Shown piece by piece: positions 1-13,144 of a stretch of DNA of 64,000 bases; within the stretch, counting starts at the first letter, position 1; every line of letters starts with the position of its first letter. The position numbers and the translations under genes are program-made. The notes beneath the pieces are model-generated. The model had not been told where the DNA came from. It did not search any database and saw only the letters and a list, made by a program, of their open reading frames with translations. The DNA comes from Zychaea mexicana (Eukaryota > Mucoromycota > Mucoromycetes > Mucorales > Lichtheimiaceae): the NCBI RefSeq assembly GCF_025766255.1, contig NW_026516698.1:1-64000 (forward strand), given 5' to 3'.

Positions 1-1954
1 GGGTGGGCGGTAGGTATGATTTGGCCATTATCAGGTATTCACCATAGACCCGCATCGTCGTTATTAAAGGTACTGCATTCCCAGTACAGTCGTTGTCGAG
101 TATTTCAAAAAACCGTTCCTCCGTCATGTGCGTGTCAAAAAGCTGTGTCGACAAGCGATAATCTGGTGGCAGCACTTCCTTATACCAATATCGCATAACC
201 ATTTCCAACTGGTGACCAAACATTCCGACAAAGCTGAGTAAATCGTTTGACTCGAAGCTCTGGACGATCTTGTGTGCTTCGAGACGCAAGCTTTGCATGT
301 ACAGGAACGCTCGAATATACTGCACTTCATCTTCCGAATCGCCCACCACAGGTCGGATCTTGGCATTTTCGCCGTGAACTTTTGCGTGTAGCCTTGCATA
401 ATCCATCTTTTGTCGTTCCTTTTTCTCCGATCCCGGTTGTTCTTCGGCCTCGTTATGGAGAACAATAAGTCCCAGCATACGTGCACGCACCATTGCTTGG
501 ATCGCTCGATGAAGAAGCGAGGCTTTGCCCACAATTTCTGGGTCGCAGTGTGCAAGTTCATCCATGCTTTCGGGCAACTTGTAATCCTTTTGCAAAACAT
601 GTGCCATACGTTCTGCAATGTCTGCATAGCGAACTCCATCCTCGACCTGTGCCATCCGCATCTTATAGACTGACAGAAATGCGTATGTGACAAATATCTC
701 GAGGCTGATTTCGTCGAATCGATCGTCAAAAGCGTCCTGCGCCCGTTCAGCATAATATCGTCCATAATCCGTCAGTTGCTCGCCCGGTATGACCATTTGT
801 ACATGTCGGCATGGATGCATACAGATCACAGCACAGAGTGCCATTGCAGCAGGGGAGAATTCGACTCGGCCGTCGTATACGTAGAGGTTTAAAAATGTCA
901 AACGATGGACTTGGATACTGAGTAAATGCTGGCAGCTAAAGTAAGCGTTCAGCAACTGTAGTGCTACTGTGGATCCATCTACCGTCGTACCACTCGATCG
1001 TGTATTTGCTGCCAACAACAACAAGCGTTGTGATCGTGCCATGCTCTTGTATCGCGACTTGCCGTACCGTCTCCACATGAAAAACCGCAGTGCCTTTCCA
1101 ATTGGACTGGGCTCTGTGCTATTCTCAAACAAAGCAGGGACCTTGTCCTGGAATTCGAGTGTGCTAACGATTTTTTGTAAACTGCTGAAGAGTTCGTTGT
1201 GGTTGTGTATATTCGTCTGGATCGAGAATTTTCCGTTGTTGACTGTCAAGGTCCAATCTAAAGGTTCGACTGCTTTCCCCGTTGCTGCCGTCGTGGATTC
1301 CACAGTAACCGAATATCCCTTTTTGTTACGTGCGATAAGTTGTTTTCCATTGTCTGTCGATGACTGCTGCTCGTCTGAAAGGTCGCTTGCTGTGGTGGAT
1401 GGTGAATCTTGCTCAGTATAGTGTTGTGGCGAAAACACAGAACCATGACTAGCTGTGCTGGTGGTATCTGACGTCGAAGTAAACGTAGAACTTTTGCTGA
1501 AAGGCGAGGTCTGGTGAGTCGTTACTAATGTAGGCTGCATGACCCGTAAAAAGTCTAGTTCTTTTTCCATGGTCGCCATATGATCTCGTAAAGTTTCCAT
1601 TTGTTGTCGTAGCTCAAGCTCTTGGATATATTCTTCATCTTTGGGCGATTTATTGACTGTATACACGCATTCCAAGTTGAATCGTTGGCATCTATTATTA
1701 AAAATTGCTCACAGGTGTTAGTAGAACCATATGCATTTATAGTTTGCGTGAATAAATCTATACCCAAACTTCCATTACCGTTGGCAGGGCATCTCGCCCG
1801 AACATCCACGCTTATGTTCTCGACATTCTAAATTAGATCGAAAAGTATGTCTTAAATTACCATGTTCAACACACAAAAACAAAACAAATCCCTCTCCACC
1901 TGAATACTTTATATTATGACGCTAATTACCATTACACGGTACTCGTTTGCTCAT
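1..1954 (-). CDS. Zn2Cys6 fungal transcription factor, C-terminus cut by window edge
   Basis: Nuclear DNA-binding regulator of the fungal binuclear zinc-cluster family. Exons are 1954-1930, 1827-1779 and 1691 to beyond base 1; splicing them gives a perfect zinc cluster at residues 7-33 (C-x2-C-x6-C-x5-C-x2-C-x6-C) that is unreadable without splicing, which fixes both introns (102 and 87 nt, GT-AG) and the ATG. A basic linker and a short Leu/Glu-rich coiled coil follow (about residues 45-75), then a Ser/Thr-rich stretch. From about residue 200 comes a long helical region typical of the fungal-specific transcription factor (middle homology) domain. About 588 residues are visible; the stop codon lies outside the window. 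Both introns fall inside the zinc-cluster coding segment. The target genes cannot be inferred. Confidence 0.9.
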
Positions 1955-2396
1955 TAATTTATAGTTTGTAAGAGAAACAGAAACATGTGAAGGCAAGAGA
2001 AGGAGAACAAGAAGAAAGCACAATGATATCGACTGGGGAAAAATCGCAGCTGCGGATCTGATATGCAATAGATGCCACAAAATGACCGTACGTCCCCGCA
2101 GTAAAGGACAAAACTTGGCAAATGAAAGATTTTGTCAATGCTGGCCAATCACAGACTCTTTTTATCCGAACGGACATCCAGGATAATAATTAAGCACATG
2201 ATGGTTTCCATTACAGACTACGAGCAGCTACCTGCTTCTTATCTGATGGATGACTCCATTGATGTTATAAACAGCATAGTCAATGAAAAAAAGTAACATC
2301 ACGAGTTGAGTTAAAAAACGATATCATCGGCAAATTTATTCCCGAGAAACGACGTCTTTGACAAGTCGCTATTGCGTAAACAATAAAACAGGAAGT
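1955..2396. other. Intergenic, upstream of the zinc-cluster factor
   Basis: AT-rich stretch between the start of the zinc-cluster gene and the stop codon of the protease. Short open frames on the minus strand lack homology and are not continuous. It should hold the promoter of the regulator and the protease 3' UTR. I see no clear TATA box or repeat. Confidence 0.5.
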
Positions 2397-3975
2397 TTAA
2401 AAGAGCGATTTGGGTGGATCATTGAAAATGAGAAGGTTTGGAGTTTCCTTTGGAATATTGGACAGCTTGTCTTTGGAAGCCAGTTCGAGAATCTTTTCCT
2501 TGATTTTTTTGGGAGAAACCGGCGCTTCTTCCAAACTGGCAAAGTAAGCTGCGAGACCAGCTACATGCGGTGCTGCCATGCTGGTGCCACTGATGGAATT
2601 GGTTGCATCCTTACTGCCACGCCAGATGCTCAGAATATTTTCACCTTAAATATGCATATTAATGTAGATCGGTATCATTAGGTGGCAAGGATACGTGCGT
2701 GACTGTTTGTTGTAAATACATTTATCACTTGCTTACCAGGTGCAAACACGTCGACACACGGACCAAAGTTCGAGAAAGATGCACGTTCATCACGGATATT
2801 GGATGCACCGACGGTGATGGCATTCTCGGCACCTGCAGGTGAATAGTTGCAAGCGTCCCTGTTATCGTTGCCCTGTGTTTATATCAGATGGATGATTATT
2901 TGTACCGGAGCCAGTGAGAAAAAAGGAGAGTGGATAAAGAAATTATAACTCACTGCAGCCACAGAAAAGATGATGCCCGCATTGACCGCCTACGAAGATC
3001 CACTTTTTGTTAGAGATCATACTTAACAAGGGAGATACTAATTTAAGGGGTACTGCATAGTTTTACCTCATTCACAGCCTTGTTCAATGCATTTGACTTG
3101 CCACCACCCAAACTCATGTTTGCAACAGCTCCCTTGTACGCCTTTCCAGCAGCTTTAGCTTCGCTTGCATCGATCTGATGTTGCTCGGTAGCCCAGTTGA
3201 CACCAGCCAGTACGCCGGACATGCTTCCCGAGCCATTGGATCTGAGCACCTTGACGGCAACAGGCATCGCCTTTTTAGCTACACCGAACCGCTTGCCTGC
3301 AATAGTGCCTGCACAATGCGATCCATGGCCATTGCCGTCCTCGTCGTCGTCGCCATCCGGAATGGTGACACCCCACTTGGCACGACCATTAAAGTCATTG
3401 TGGAGCACATTGATGCCGGTATCGATGACAAACACTTTGATATCTTGGCCGCCATTGGCCTCATAAGGATACTTGTTAAAAGAGCGCAAGTTGAGCTCAT
3501 CACGGTGGGAAATTCGTGCAAGACCCCAGGGTGCATTGCGCTGGAGCTCAGATGCATACACCATGGTATCACGCTCCACATAGGCTACATCCGGTGAGCT
3601 ACGGATATACTCCAACATTTCAAGACTGAATTTTCCACTATATCCTCGCCAGCCGGGGGAGTCGTATGTATGCTTGATACCCAAGGCCACGTTGGAGTCC
3701 AGATAGTAGTCGCTCATCGTTCGGTCACGCTTGACAAGCGAGTTGCTGACCCATTGACAGTGGTAGCCCAGGGCCTGGGTCGAGTCCACGTGGTCTTTGA
3801 GAATGACAATGTACGAGTCGGAAATGGCTTCGGCATCCGATGGTACGTAAAGTGGCGCGAGGAGTTCACTGTCGTTATTAATGTGGTTGCTGGTATGATC
3901 GTAGGACGTCGGGAATGCATTGACAACAGTTAGCCAAGCAGCTGCGATCACCGATAGTGTTGATCCTTTGACCAT
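2397..3975 (-). CDS. Secreted subtilisin-like serine protease (S8A, proteinase K type)
   Basis: Extracellular endopeptidase of 442 aa. Exons 3975-3067, 2989-2954, 2872-2737 and 2644-2397 join in frame (introns 77, 81 and 92 nt); the 36-nt second exon encodes only 12 residues. Start MVKGSTLS is preferred over an upstream in-frame Met because it opens a clean signal peptide. Domain order: signal peptide (1-20), inhibitor I9 propeptide (about 45-130, with DSYIVIL), then the catalytic domain. All three catalytic motifs are present: Asp in VIDTG, His in GHGSHCAGT, Ser in [12 protein letters not shown]; the oxyanion-hole Asn lies in AAGND across a splice junction. Length fits fungal cerevisin/proteinase K enzymes. 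The lack of a C-terminal anchor and the signal peptide suggest secretion; vacuolar delivery is the alternative. Confidence 0.95.
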
Positions 3976-4513
3976 GGTTCGTGTTAATCGGAAGAAGTAG
4001 AAGAGAAAGAGGTTTAGCAAAGATAGAAGAACAAGTATTTGTTATTTTTATTTACATCATGTTAAATTGAAATAGCAGTAGTAAGCAGTGCAGCTGCATA
4101 CATTAACAGGTGGGAAATGATCGTGACGGGATCCATGCATATCATGTGCTTGTCCACTTATCAACAGTCATGGACTATGAGAAAGTACATCACACACGTC
4201 ATTGTTGATTTATTATGCAACTGTAACAACAGCTAAAAAACAAGATTTATTGTTTGCAGTATAAAAAAAACTTCCGGTACTAGATGCTTTTCCAGGAAGG
4301 GTAGGATCCGCTAATTGACAACGAGTGTAACATATTTTAATACAATCTGTTCCTTTGCAAAAAAAAAAAAAAGATTATATCTGTACAAAAAGAGTGAGGG
4401 ACAACTGTACAAATTATAAGGTATTATATGAGAGTGTGTCAAGGGAGAAGAAGCAATGGAGAGAAACAGAGAGAAAGCGTAAGGGAAGAGAGGGATAAGT
4501 GCTACTACTACTG
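3976..4513. other. Intergenic between protease and sugar transporter
   Basis: Promoter side of the protease and 3' side of the transporter. It contains an A12 run near 4360 and a purine-rich patch near 4430-4500. No gene-like open frame. Confidence 0.5.
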
Positions 4514-6512
4514 CTACTTTTGGGTAACAACGACAGTGTCATCACCTTCGACAACAGGTTCCTCGGTATGACCCATAGCACGGCGATGACCTCGTTCAAA
4601 ACCGCGCACTATATTCTCAATAGAGCGATTTTTGGTCTCCGGGAGCATGAAGAATGTGAACCAAAACGCCAAGAAGCAAATAACTGCAAAGATAGCAAAT
4701 GAATAGCCACTGATTGCTTCAAAAATGACAGGAAATATTTGGCCAATCAAAAAGTTCATGGCCCAGTTGACGCCTGTGGCCAATGCGCCCACGGATGAGT
4801 TGGCATATGTAGGAGTCAGCTCGGATGTGATCATCTAAAGCAAAAAAGGATTATTGTTAATGACGTTTTTTGATGAAAACTCTCACCCTACTGCTTACAC
4901 GTGCATTCGAAAAGACTTACCCAAGGAATTGGACCAATACCGATAGCAAATGAAGCGACATACATAAATACCGAAAGTACCAAAAGCGCGGGCACGTTGA
5001 ATGCATAGCCAATCACGAGCAATACGGAGAAGATACACGCGCCAGCTTCTGCAAGCATCAGCAACGGTCGTCTGCCCATGCGATCCATAAATGCCACAGC
5101 CGCCATAGTCACGACAAAGTTGACTGCTGTAGTGGCTATTGCCATATACTTGGACATTTCGTCGTCGAACGCCGACTTGAAGATGGTGGTTGAATAATAC
5201 ATGACTGCATTCATGCCGGACAATTGTTGGATTGCGTGATGTGTCAATACGACCAAAGCTATACGACGGATCAACGGGTCCTTGAATATCTCGATAAAGT
5301 TCATGGGCTTGTGCAGGCCTTCGTCTTGTGGATGGTCTGCCATAACAATCGTTGCGTTTTCTGATTTATTGTCTTCGACGCCAACAATCACACCATCGTT
5401 ATGTTGTGTCAGTGCCGTTGTTATAGGTGGCACGCATTGAACTTCGTCTTCTTTAGGATTAAGCGGGACGTCTTGAACCACTGCTGATTTTTCATCTCCT
5501 GCTGCTGCTGTTGGCTGGGATGACTGCTGGCTTTTCTGACCTTCAGTATCTGTTTCTATGGTTGATAGGTCTTTTGTTGCAGAGCATTGCATAACCCTTT
5601 GTGCGCGCACAGTACCGATATGGCCTTCGAGAATTTCAAAGAATTCGCCTTGGATCGATGCTTCGGTGCCTCGTAATCGTTGCAACACATGGCGCGCCTC
5701 GTCAAAACGATTGCCAGATACGAGCCATCGAGGCGATTCAACGCATGTAGTCATGAAAAATGCTTGTACAACAGCAGGAATAGCGACAATCGCATAGTTG
5801 ATACGCCAGTAAGGAACGGTCGAAGTAGGAAGGCCGATCACAGAAGACAAGAGAATACCAATGACGATGAAAAATCTACGTTGGTGGTATTAATTAGGTT
5901 TTAAAAGATTCAAATCAATCAATCGTTCAAGAACTGTGTATAAACTAACTGGTTCAAAGTTCCCATTGCACCACGAGATCGGATGCTAGATGTTTCTCCA
6001 ATGTAAGTGGGCGTTGTAAGTGATCCAACTCCACATGAAAGGCCACAGAGGATACGACCGATGATAAACATGGCCACGTTTGTTGAAAGGCCAATCAATA
6101 GGCCACCAATGATCCAGCCGGCTGTGTTATAGATGATAGTGTTTTTACGTCCGAATCTTGTTTGTATCGCACCACCGCTGACACCTCCAACAAGACCACC
6201 AACGCAGAATGACGCGACAGCAAAGCCCCTATTGTCACGTTAAGTTATCATCAGTGATCATCCTTACAACGTAAACGATAGAGAGAGAGTGAGAGGGTGC
6301 GTGTGTGTGAAATACCATAAAGAAGTACTCATCGGTATACAATCAGGAAATTCAGGGTTAGCAATATGTCGACTTCCAGTTTCACAAGCATGCGTCACTT
6401 GGCCGGGTAAGTTTGAACATCCAATAGTCCAGCCATTACAAAACGAGCCTATGCATGCCACCAAGACACAATACAACATGTACTTTGGCGTCTTTACTTG
6501 ACGGGAATCCAT
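4514..6512 (-). CDS. MFS sugar/polyol transporter
   Basis: Plasma-membrane (or vacuolar) proton-coupled sugar transporter, 583 aa, 12 predicted membrane segments. Exons 6512-6316, 6228-5950, 5875-4921 and 4834-4514 join in frame through GT-AG introns of 87, 74 and 86 nt. Family signatures are visible: a GR(K/R)-type loop after TM2 (RFGRKN), PESPRWL-like VESPRWL after TM6, GRRPLL in the second half, GPIPW at the TM10 loop, and the closing PETKNRS. An unusually long (about 130 aa) acidic, Ser/Gln-rich insert sits in the central cytoplasmic loop between TM6 and TM7 and may be a regulatory tail for phosphorylation or ubiquitination. The substrate cannot be told from sequence alone. Confidence 0.93.
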
Positions 6513-6882
6513 TTGTATGATGCTGAGTGTAGAGTTAATGACCGAACTAAAAGAAAGACAAGATGATAGTGGGGGTAAAAAAGAAAAAATGCCCAGAGAA
6601 GGGATATGGGGGAATTTATTTTCTCTTCATTACAAAACAGACTGAAAGCACCACCGAGCACACCACCGCACTCTAACAAACAAACAGGACTTATACGCCA
6701 CCCGACCGCGTCATTTTCAAAGAAAGGCGGATCTCCTTTATCCGGAACAATGTGTACAATGTGGCGTTTAGAATTAATAGATGGTTTATTTCTTTTTTTG
6801 TGCATGAAAGATTTAGTATGTGTTTGAGGAAAAAAAGGGGTCCGGGGTAACATATGTGTTTATGCAATAATAAAGTCAGCCA
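6513..6882. other. Intergenic between transporter and kinase
   Basis: Short spacer holding the transporter promoter and the kinase 3' end. Open frames here are low-complexity and unconvincing. Confidence 0.5.
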
Positions 6883-8407
<1,525 letters not shown>

Positions 8408-9421
8408 CTATTTATTATTGATATAGAATGTAGATTTCAGCCAGTACAAGGTTTAGTTTTCTGCAATAAAAAAGGAAGAACATTATGGATGGATGGAGAT
8501 GAACGAGGGAAAGGGGAAGGGGTAAAAAGAAAAAAAAATGTGTCGTCAGAAACCTGGATCTTTGCTTTTCTTCGACGCGTCGAGACACCGATATGGCACC
8601 CTGTCCTTTGGACCCACTACAAAATTTGGGGGTCGGCAAGAGTAGAATTGGGTTCGTTAAAATAACCATCGCATTCATTTGACTCGTCATGAGTATCCAC
8701 AAAAAAAAATGAAGAAGGCGACAGACCAAGCAAGTGCCCATCGAGTAAATGTCCACCACCGAACATGTCAGGTACAGGTTGTGTTTTTGCCGGTAGTAAT
8801 TTTACGTCATTGCATCTGTCATTGGTGCGTTTACTATTGCTGCAGGCATTCTCGCCATCAGTGATACTGATACTGCACGTACAATATTTTTGATGCTGAT
8901 GAATCGGTGCGCACGAGTCCATCATAAGGGTAAAAGATGATGGTCATTGAATGGGGGGGAAAGAAAGTTTTATGAGGACGGAAGAAAGAGAAGAAGGAGG
9001 AGGGGTGGATGCCTGCAATAAAAAGGAACAATAACAACGTGATCTCATGCTGTCAAACTCAATGCATCATCAGCATCATCACTGGAGCACCTAAAAGTGG
9101 GTAACAAACAATGCGAATATGGCTCGTATGTGGGACAAACCGACAGGGTCCTCTACCCATCACGTTGACGTGAGAACTACTGCTTTCATCCGCGTGTAAA
9201 AATTAATTAGGCAGTATGTGTTTCAAATGACGTGTGTGGGCGGTACCATAAGCTATGGTATTGTCTGTTACTACTGTGTGTGGGAACATGATATCCAGTA
9301 CAGCCAATAACGTCAAAATGTTGGCTTTCCTGGAAATCTCTAGAAACCGATAGCAACTACAAAAGTAGGGGATGCAGATACCAGCTTGTACTATGCTACT
9401 AGTCATTACTGCTGAGTACTT
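8408..9421. other. Region upstream of the kinase, probably its 5' exon/leader, then intergenic
   Basis: On the minus strand an ATG-led frame (8925-8617) encodes about 100 residues with no recognised domain; a donor-like GTACGT inside it would join in phase to the kinase exon at 8407, giving about 14 N-terminal residues and a 474-nt intron. Not proven. From 8940 to 9421 I see no gene. Confidence 0.35.
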
Positions 9422-10822
9422 TTAATGGAAAAAAAGGGCCGTGTACACTTTGATATTTTTGATGCGCCAATAAGCTTCATCAAATTTCTCTGGATTGTTC
9501 CTGACAAATTCGACACAGTCGCCAGGGCATCTGGAGGCATGGTAGATCTTGGGATTACCGGCCCAGTCGCCACAGAAGGTCGTGTTGATGATAATGTTGA
9601 GTTTGCGAAAACGCGTTGCGCTGCAAAAGTGCTGGTCAAACGGGAAATTGGCGGAAGGAGTGCCCCAGGTTCTTGGATCAGGATGACTGCCAGCTTTGAT
9701 ATCGCGCGGGATGTGGTCTCTTTCGAAGAACCAGATCTGGATCCCCGTCATAGGCATCCATTGCACAGCAAACACGCCACCGCCATGTTGGTTAAATCCC
9801 GTTCCAAATGAGCGCTTTGATCTATCCTGCACAGAGCAGCCTTGGTTTTGTTCCTGATCGGCAGCATTTACATCGCAGTCGTCGGTGATGGTCTTGCCCC
9901 TTTGTATAGCATGAGGCCGTTGCATGCAGCCCGTGGAAGTATGCAAGGTCATTAAATTACGGGTTTGCCTGTTCACACCTTCGACTATCTATGCACACAG
10001 GGTGAATGATATAATGACTGATGATGTCAATATGCATTATCTCCTTCTCTTTCTCCCTGTACACTAGTAGTGGTAATATCATTACTTGATTGGCACCCTC
10101 TTTTCTCCAACTTCATCTCTTCTCATTACAAATTCTGCCTTCTCTGTGTGACACATCAATCTACTACATATAAGCCCCAAGATCGCCCTCCCTTATGTAC
10201 CCCTTTCCCGGCTGAGCCCACTCTCTTGCGATAGAAAAAAAATGGATATATGTATTACATCAATCTCACCGCCATGAGGCCAATCAGGACCTAAAAGCCA
10301 AAGGGCTGGCCAGGTACCGCAGCCGATGGGCATGTGGTATACATCAAACACGAAAAGTCCAGAATCATAGGCTTCATTCGAAATAATGCGCACAGAGGAC
10401 CGACCAACAATGTCGTCATCAGGGGCAATTACAGTATGGTTATCCGCCTTTATGATGATCGCATTATCATCTCTATGTTGAACTTGTATTAGCTTGTTCG
10501 ACTCAGCCGTGGCCTTGTCGACGTAATGGACGAATCCATGCGTAGGATCTGGCTCGCTAAAAAACTTGAACCCATCAAAGAACGTGCTTCCTTGATGCAC
10601 ATCTTTCAGGTACCACGTGTAGGAGCCATGATAATCGTGGTGGTGGTGCTGATGTGTTGTTCCTGCCTCACCATCTTGGTGGTGTTGTTGTTCTTGCTCA
10701 TGATGCTGATAATGGTCCTGGTGTCTATTGCCAGTAGCATGGATAGCTGTTGCCGTAAATAATAATGATAGAATCAGGTATCCCGGTAGCTGGAAGAAGT
10801 TAGTTGAGCTATCAAGCTTCAT
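9422..10822 (-). CDS. Secreted GH16 endo-beta-1,3(4)-glucanase-like hydrolase
   Basis: Extracellular beta-glucan hydrolase or transglycosylase of 376 aa. Exons 10822-10259 and 9988-9422 flank a rather long 270-nt intron; splicing restores the GH16 catalytic signature GEIDIVEG, with nucleophile Glu, assisting Asp and acid/base Glu split across the junction, followed by VN and TLHTS. A signal peptide (about 1-29) is followed by a striking His/Gln-rich linker (about residues 30-65), then the beta-jelly-roll domain containing FxVYHMPIGCGTWPALW and an aromatic HGGGVFAVQW segment. No GPI-anchor tail, so soluble secretion is likely. The laminarinase/licheninase type (GH16_1) fits best; chitin-glucan crosslinkers normally carry a different motif spacing. 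Confidence 0.93.
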
Positions 10823-12451
10823 CCTTTACTTTGTGCAAGAAAAGACAAACGAACAAGAAGTATTTTTTTTTATTTTGAGAAAGAAACCGGAAGAGTAATG
10901 CTGAAAATAGGTACAAAACGATTATACAATTCCGCCCGCGCATATCTGTAAGAAAAAAAAAGGAGACCGACAGCAGTAGATGCCACGTATACTTGCTACC
11001 ACGATGTACGACCCTCGATAAATATGTACATAATTCATCGACCGCTCAATCTAATAATGCCGATTACAGTAACGTGTAATCATCAAATCTAAACATTGTG
11101 CTATTGGTACTTGAATTTTTCGTCGAGAAGATATAATAACAATCCATATACGACGACGTCCGGCGGCCGTTGGGAGCGTAATTACAAGGACATGATACTT
11201 TCCCTTTTTCCCCAAGTCGCTGCTTGAATTGTAAGTAGTTAAGGGCCTTAATTTGCGAGAAAAAAAATGTAAGGGTCGTCCTACGATAGTAGGCAAATCG
11301 TTCCTGGATCAGACCGCGCTAAAAAAGAGAGACAAGTTCCGATATGCACAGGGGTCTTAGGAGTGGAATGAAAAATAAAGCACACTATTGAACCATATAA
11401 AGGTGTATCTATCGCTAATAGTTACTAGTAATTTTCGAGGAACATATGTGTGAATAAAAAAGAGACAAAGGGCAAAAGGAGGGAGCGGGCGGAGGAGAGC
11501 AAAGGAAAGGAAAAGAAGCTTGGCTGCTGCTACTACTAAGAAGAAGACAGTGTCTTTGTATAATCAGAAAAGAAGGAAGATAACTTGACTGGTTGAATTC
11601 TCCCGCGATATTCTTAATAAACTTCTCCTTCTTTCTGCTTCTTTGGGGCCACATGACATAAAACAACTGCTACTACTTGGCCTGGAATGATAGTAGTAGT
11701 TATAAACATATCTCTAAAGCTAGTTAATATCGTAGCCCAGGAGAAAACTAATACATATAGCGATTAAAGATGGTCACATGTGTGACGATTCTTGTTACTT
11801 ACACTAACCCATACTATCCATAAATGCATGGCAGTAACGGCAACGGCAACGGCAAGAAAAACGGACCAGTTCCTCCTATTGTGCATTGTCCAATTAAGTC
11901 TTCATCCCGTTTCCTATTTTTCTTGTTATGCATACCGATAATTCCTATGTGATTTACTGCACCTTCTGGTTTAGGTGGCATCATTACTATAGGACACTGT
12001 GTGTACTGCTGCTGCTGTGCTTTAATTAATCACGGCATTAACGAGCTCGTTCTAATAGCCTTTTTTGATACAATATCAATGAGAACAGAAGAAAGAAAAA
12101 CTATGCGTGAGTAATCCCGTGGCACTTTTCTCTCTCGAGTGCTTGACGTATGTATGTCGCGTCAATGTACATACTGGTGTGTAATGCTGTTGTAAAAATG
12201 ATATAATATGCAGCAAAGATTTTTGACTAATCTGTTGCTGTTGCTGCTGCTTCTGATATGTCTTACGATTAGTTGTCGACAACAGCTTTAATTCTCCCTT
12301 GCTCTTTCTATATCTTCCCTTTTTAATGTATTACTGCTTTTCCTCTAGTCAATAGCACTAGGAAAAAGTAATAATACGATCTGCTTATTACCAATTTAGT
12401 AGATGATATGTCAGCAACTGATGTTTGTTGCCCGCGGCTCCAGTTTTCTTC

Positions 12452-13144
12452 TCACCCTTTTGTTCTGATAATAAAGGGTTCCACTCCTAGACTTGATTCC
12501 TCTTTTCCCTGCTTGCTTTTTGGCTGTCTGCCTGCCGCGGCGCCCACTACTGCCCATGGCCCTGAGCTCGGACGAGCAAACAACCTTTTTTTTTTGCTCT
12601 CACTCTCTATAACGTGCACACAGACAACGGACATTAAGGGGGCGTGCGAGCCCATCGGTAGGGAGGGGGAGGAATAAAGCAGAGCAAAGTCCACAGGGGT
12701 TGCTTTTTTGGGGGGACTGGAATGTGCGATACTCAGGGGGCTATTATAGACTCTCTGTGTGCATACGTGAAAAGATACCATGTACCGCTGATGCAGGTTG
12801 GCACCATACCCAAAGCGCGCCTTCATAACGTCGTGAGTTTGTCGACTGCTGCTCCCTCCTCCTTGTCTGTGGAAAAATAAAACAACGTTGACCACCACGG
12901 CACGCCATGGCATAGTCTCAGGGAAGCACACTTTGCTAATAAGCGCGTTATAATACTTGAGCATGTAGACGTCAATACGGATGCTAAGTAGTGCCCTGAT
13001 ATTAATGTCCTCTTTCTGCCTGTTGTGATACACATACAGTACTCGGCCGATGTTGCCAGATGTAGTGCAATGTATACGACGACAGGCGACAGTCACAGAT
13101 GAGTTAGTTAATAACCACCCGCGCCAAAGGAGAGCACAAAGCAT
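12452..13144 (-). other. Unrecognised 230-codon open frame
   Basis: Longest uninterrupted frame of the desert. The predicted product has no signal peptide or recognisable domain, contains one hydrophobic stretch in the middle and a Lys/Arg-rich C-terminal third. No other frame here resembles a known protein. It may be chance, an exon, or a lineage-specific gene. Confidence 0.2.
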
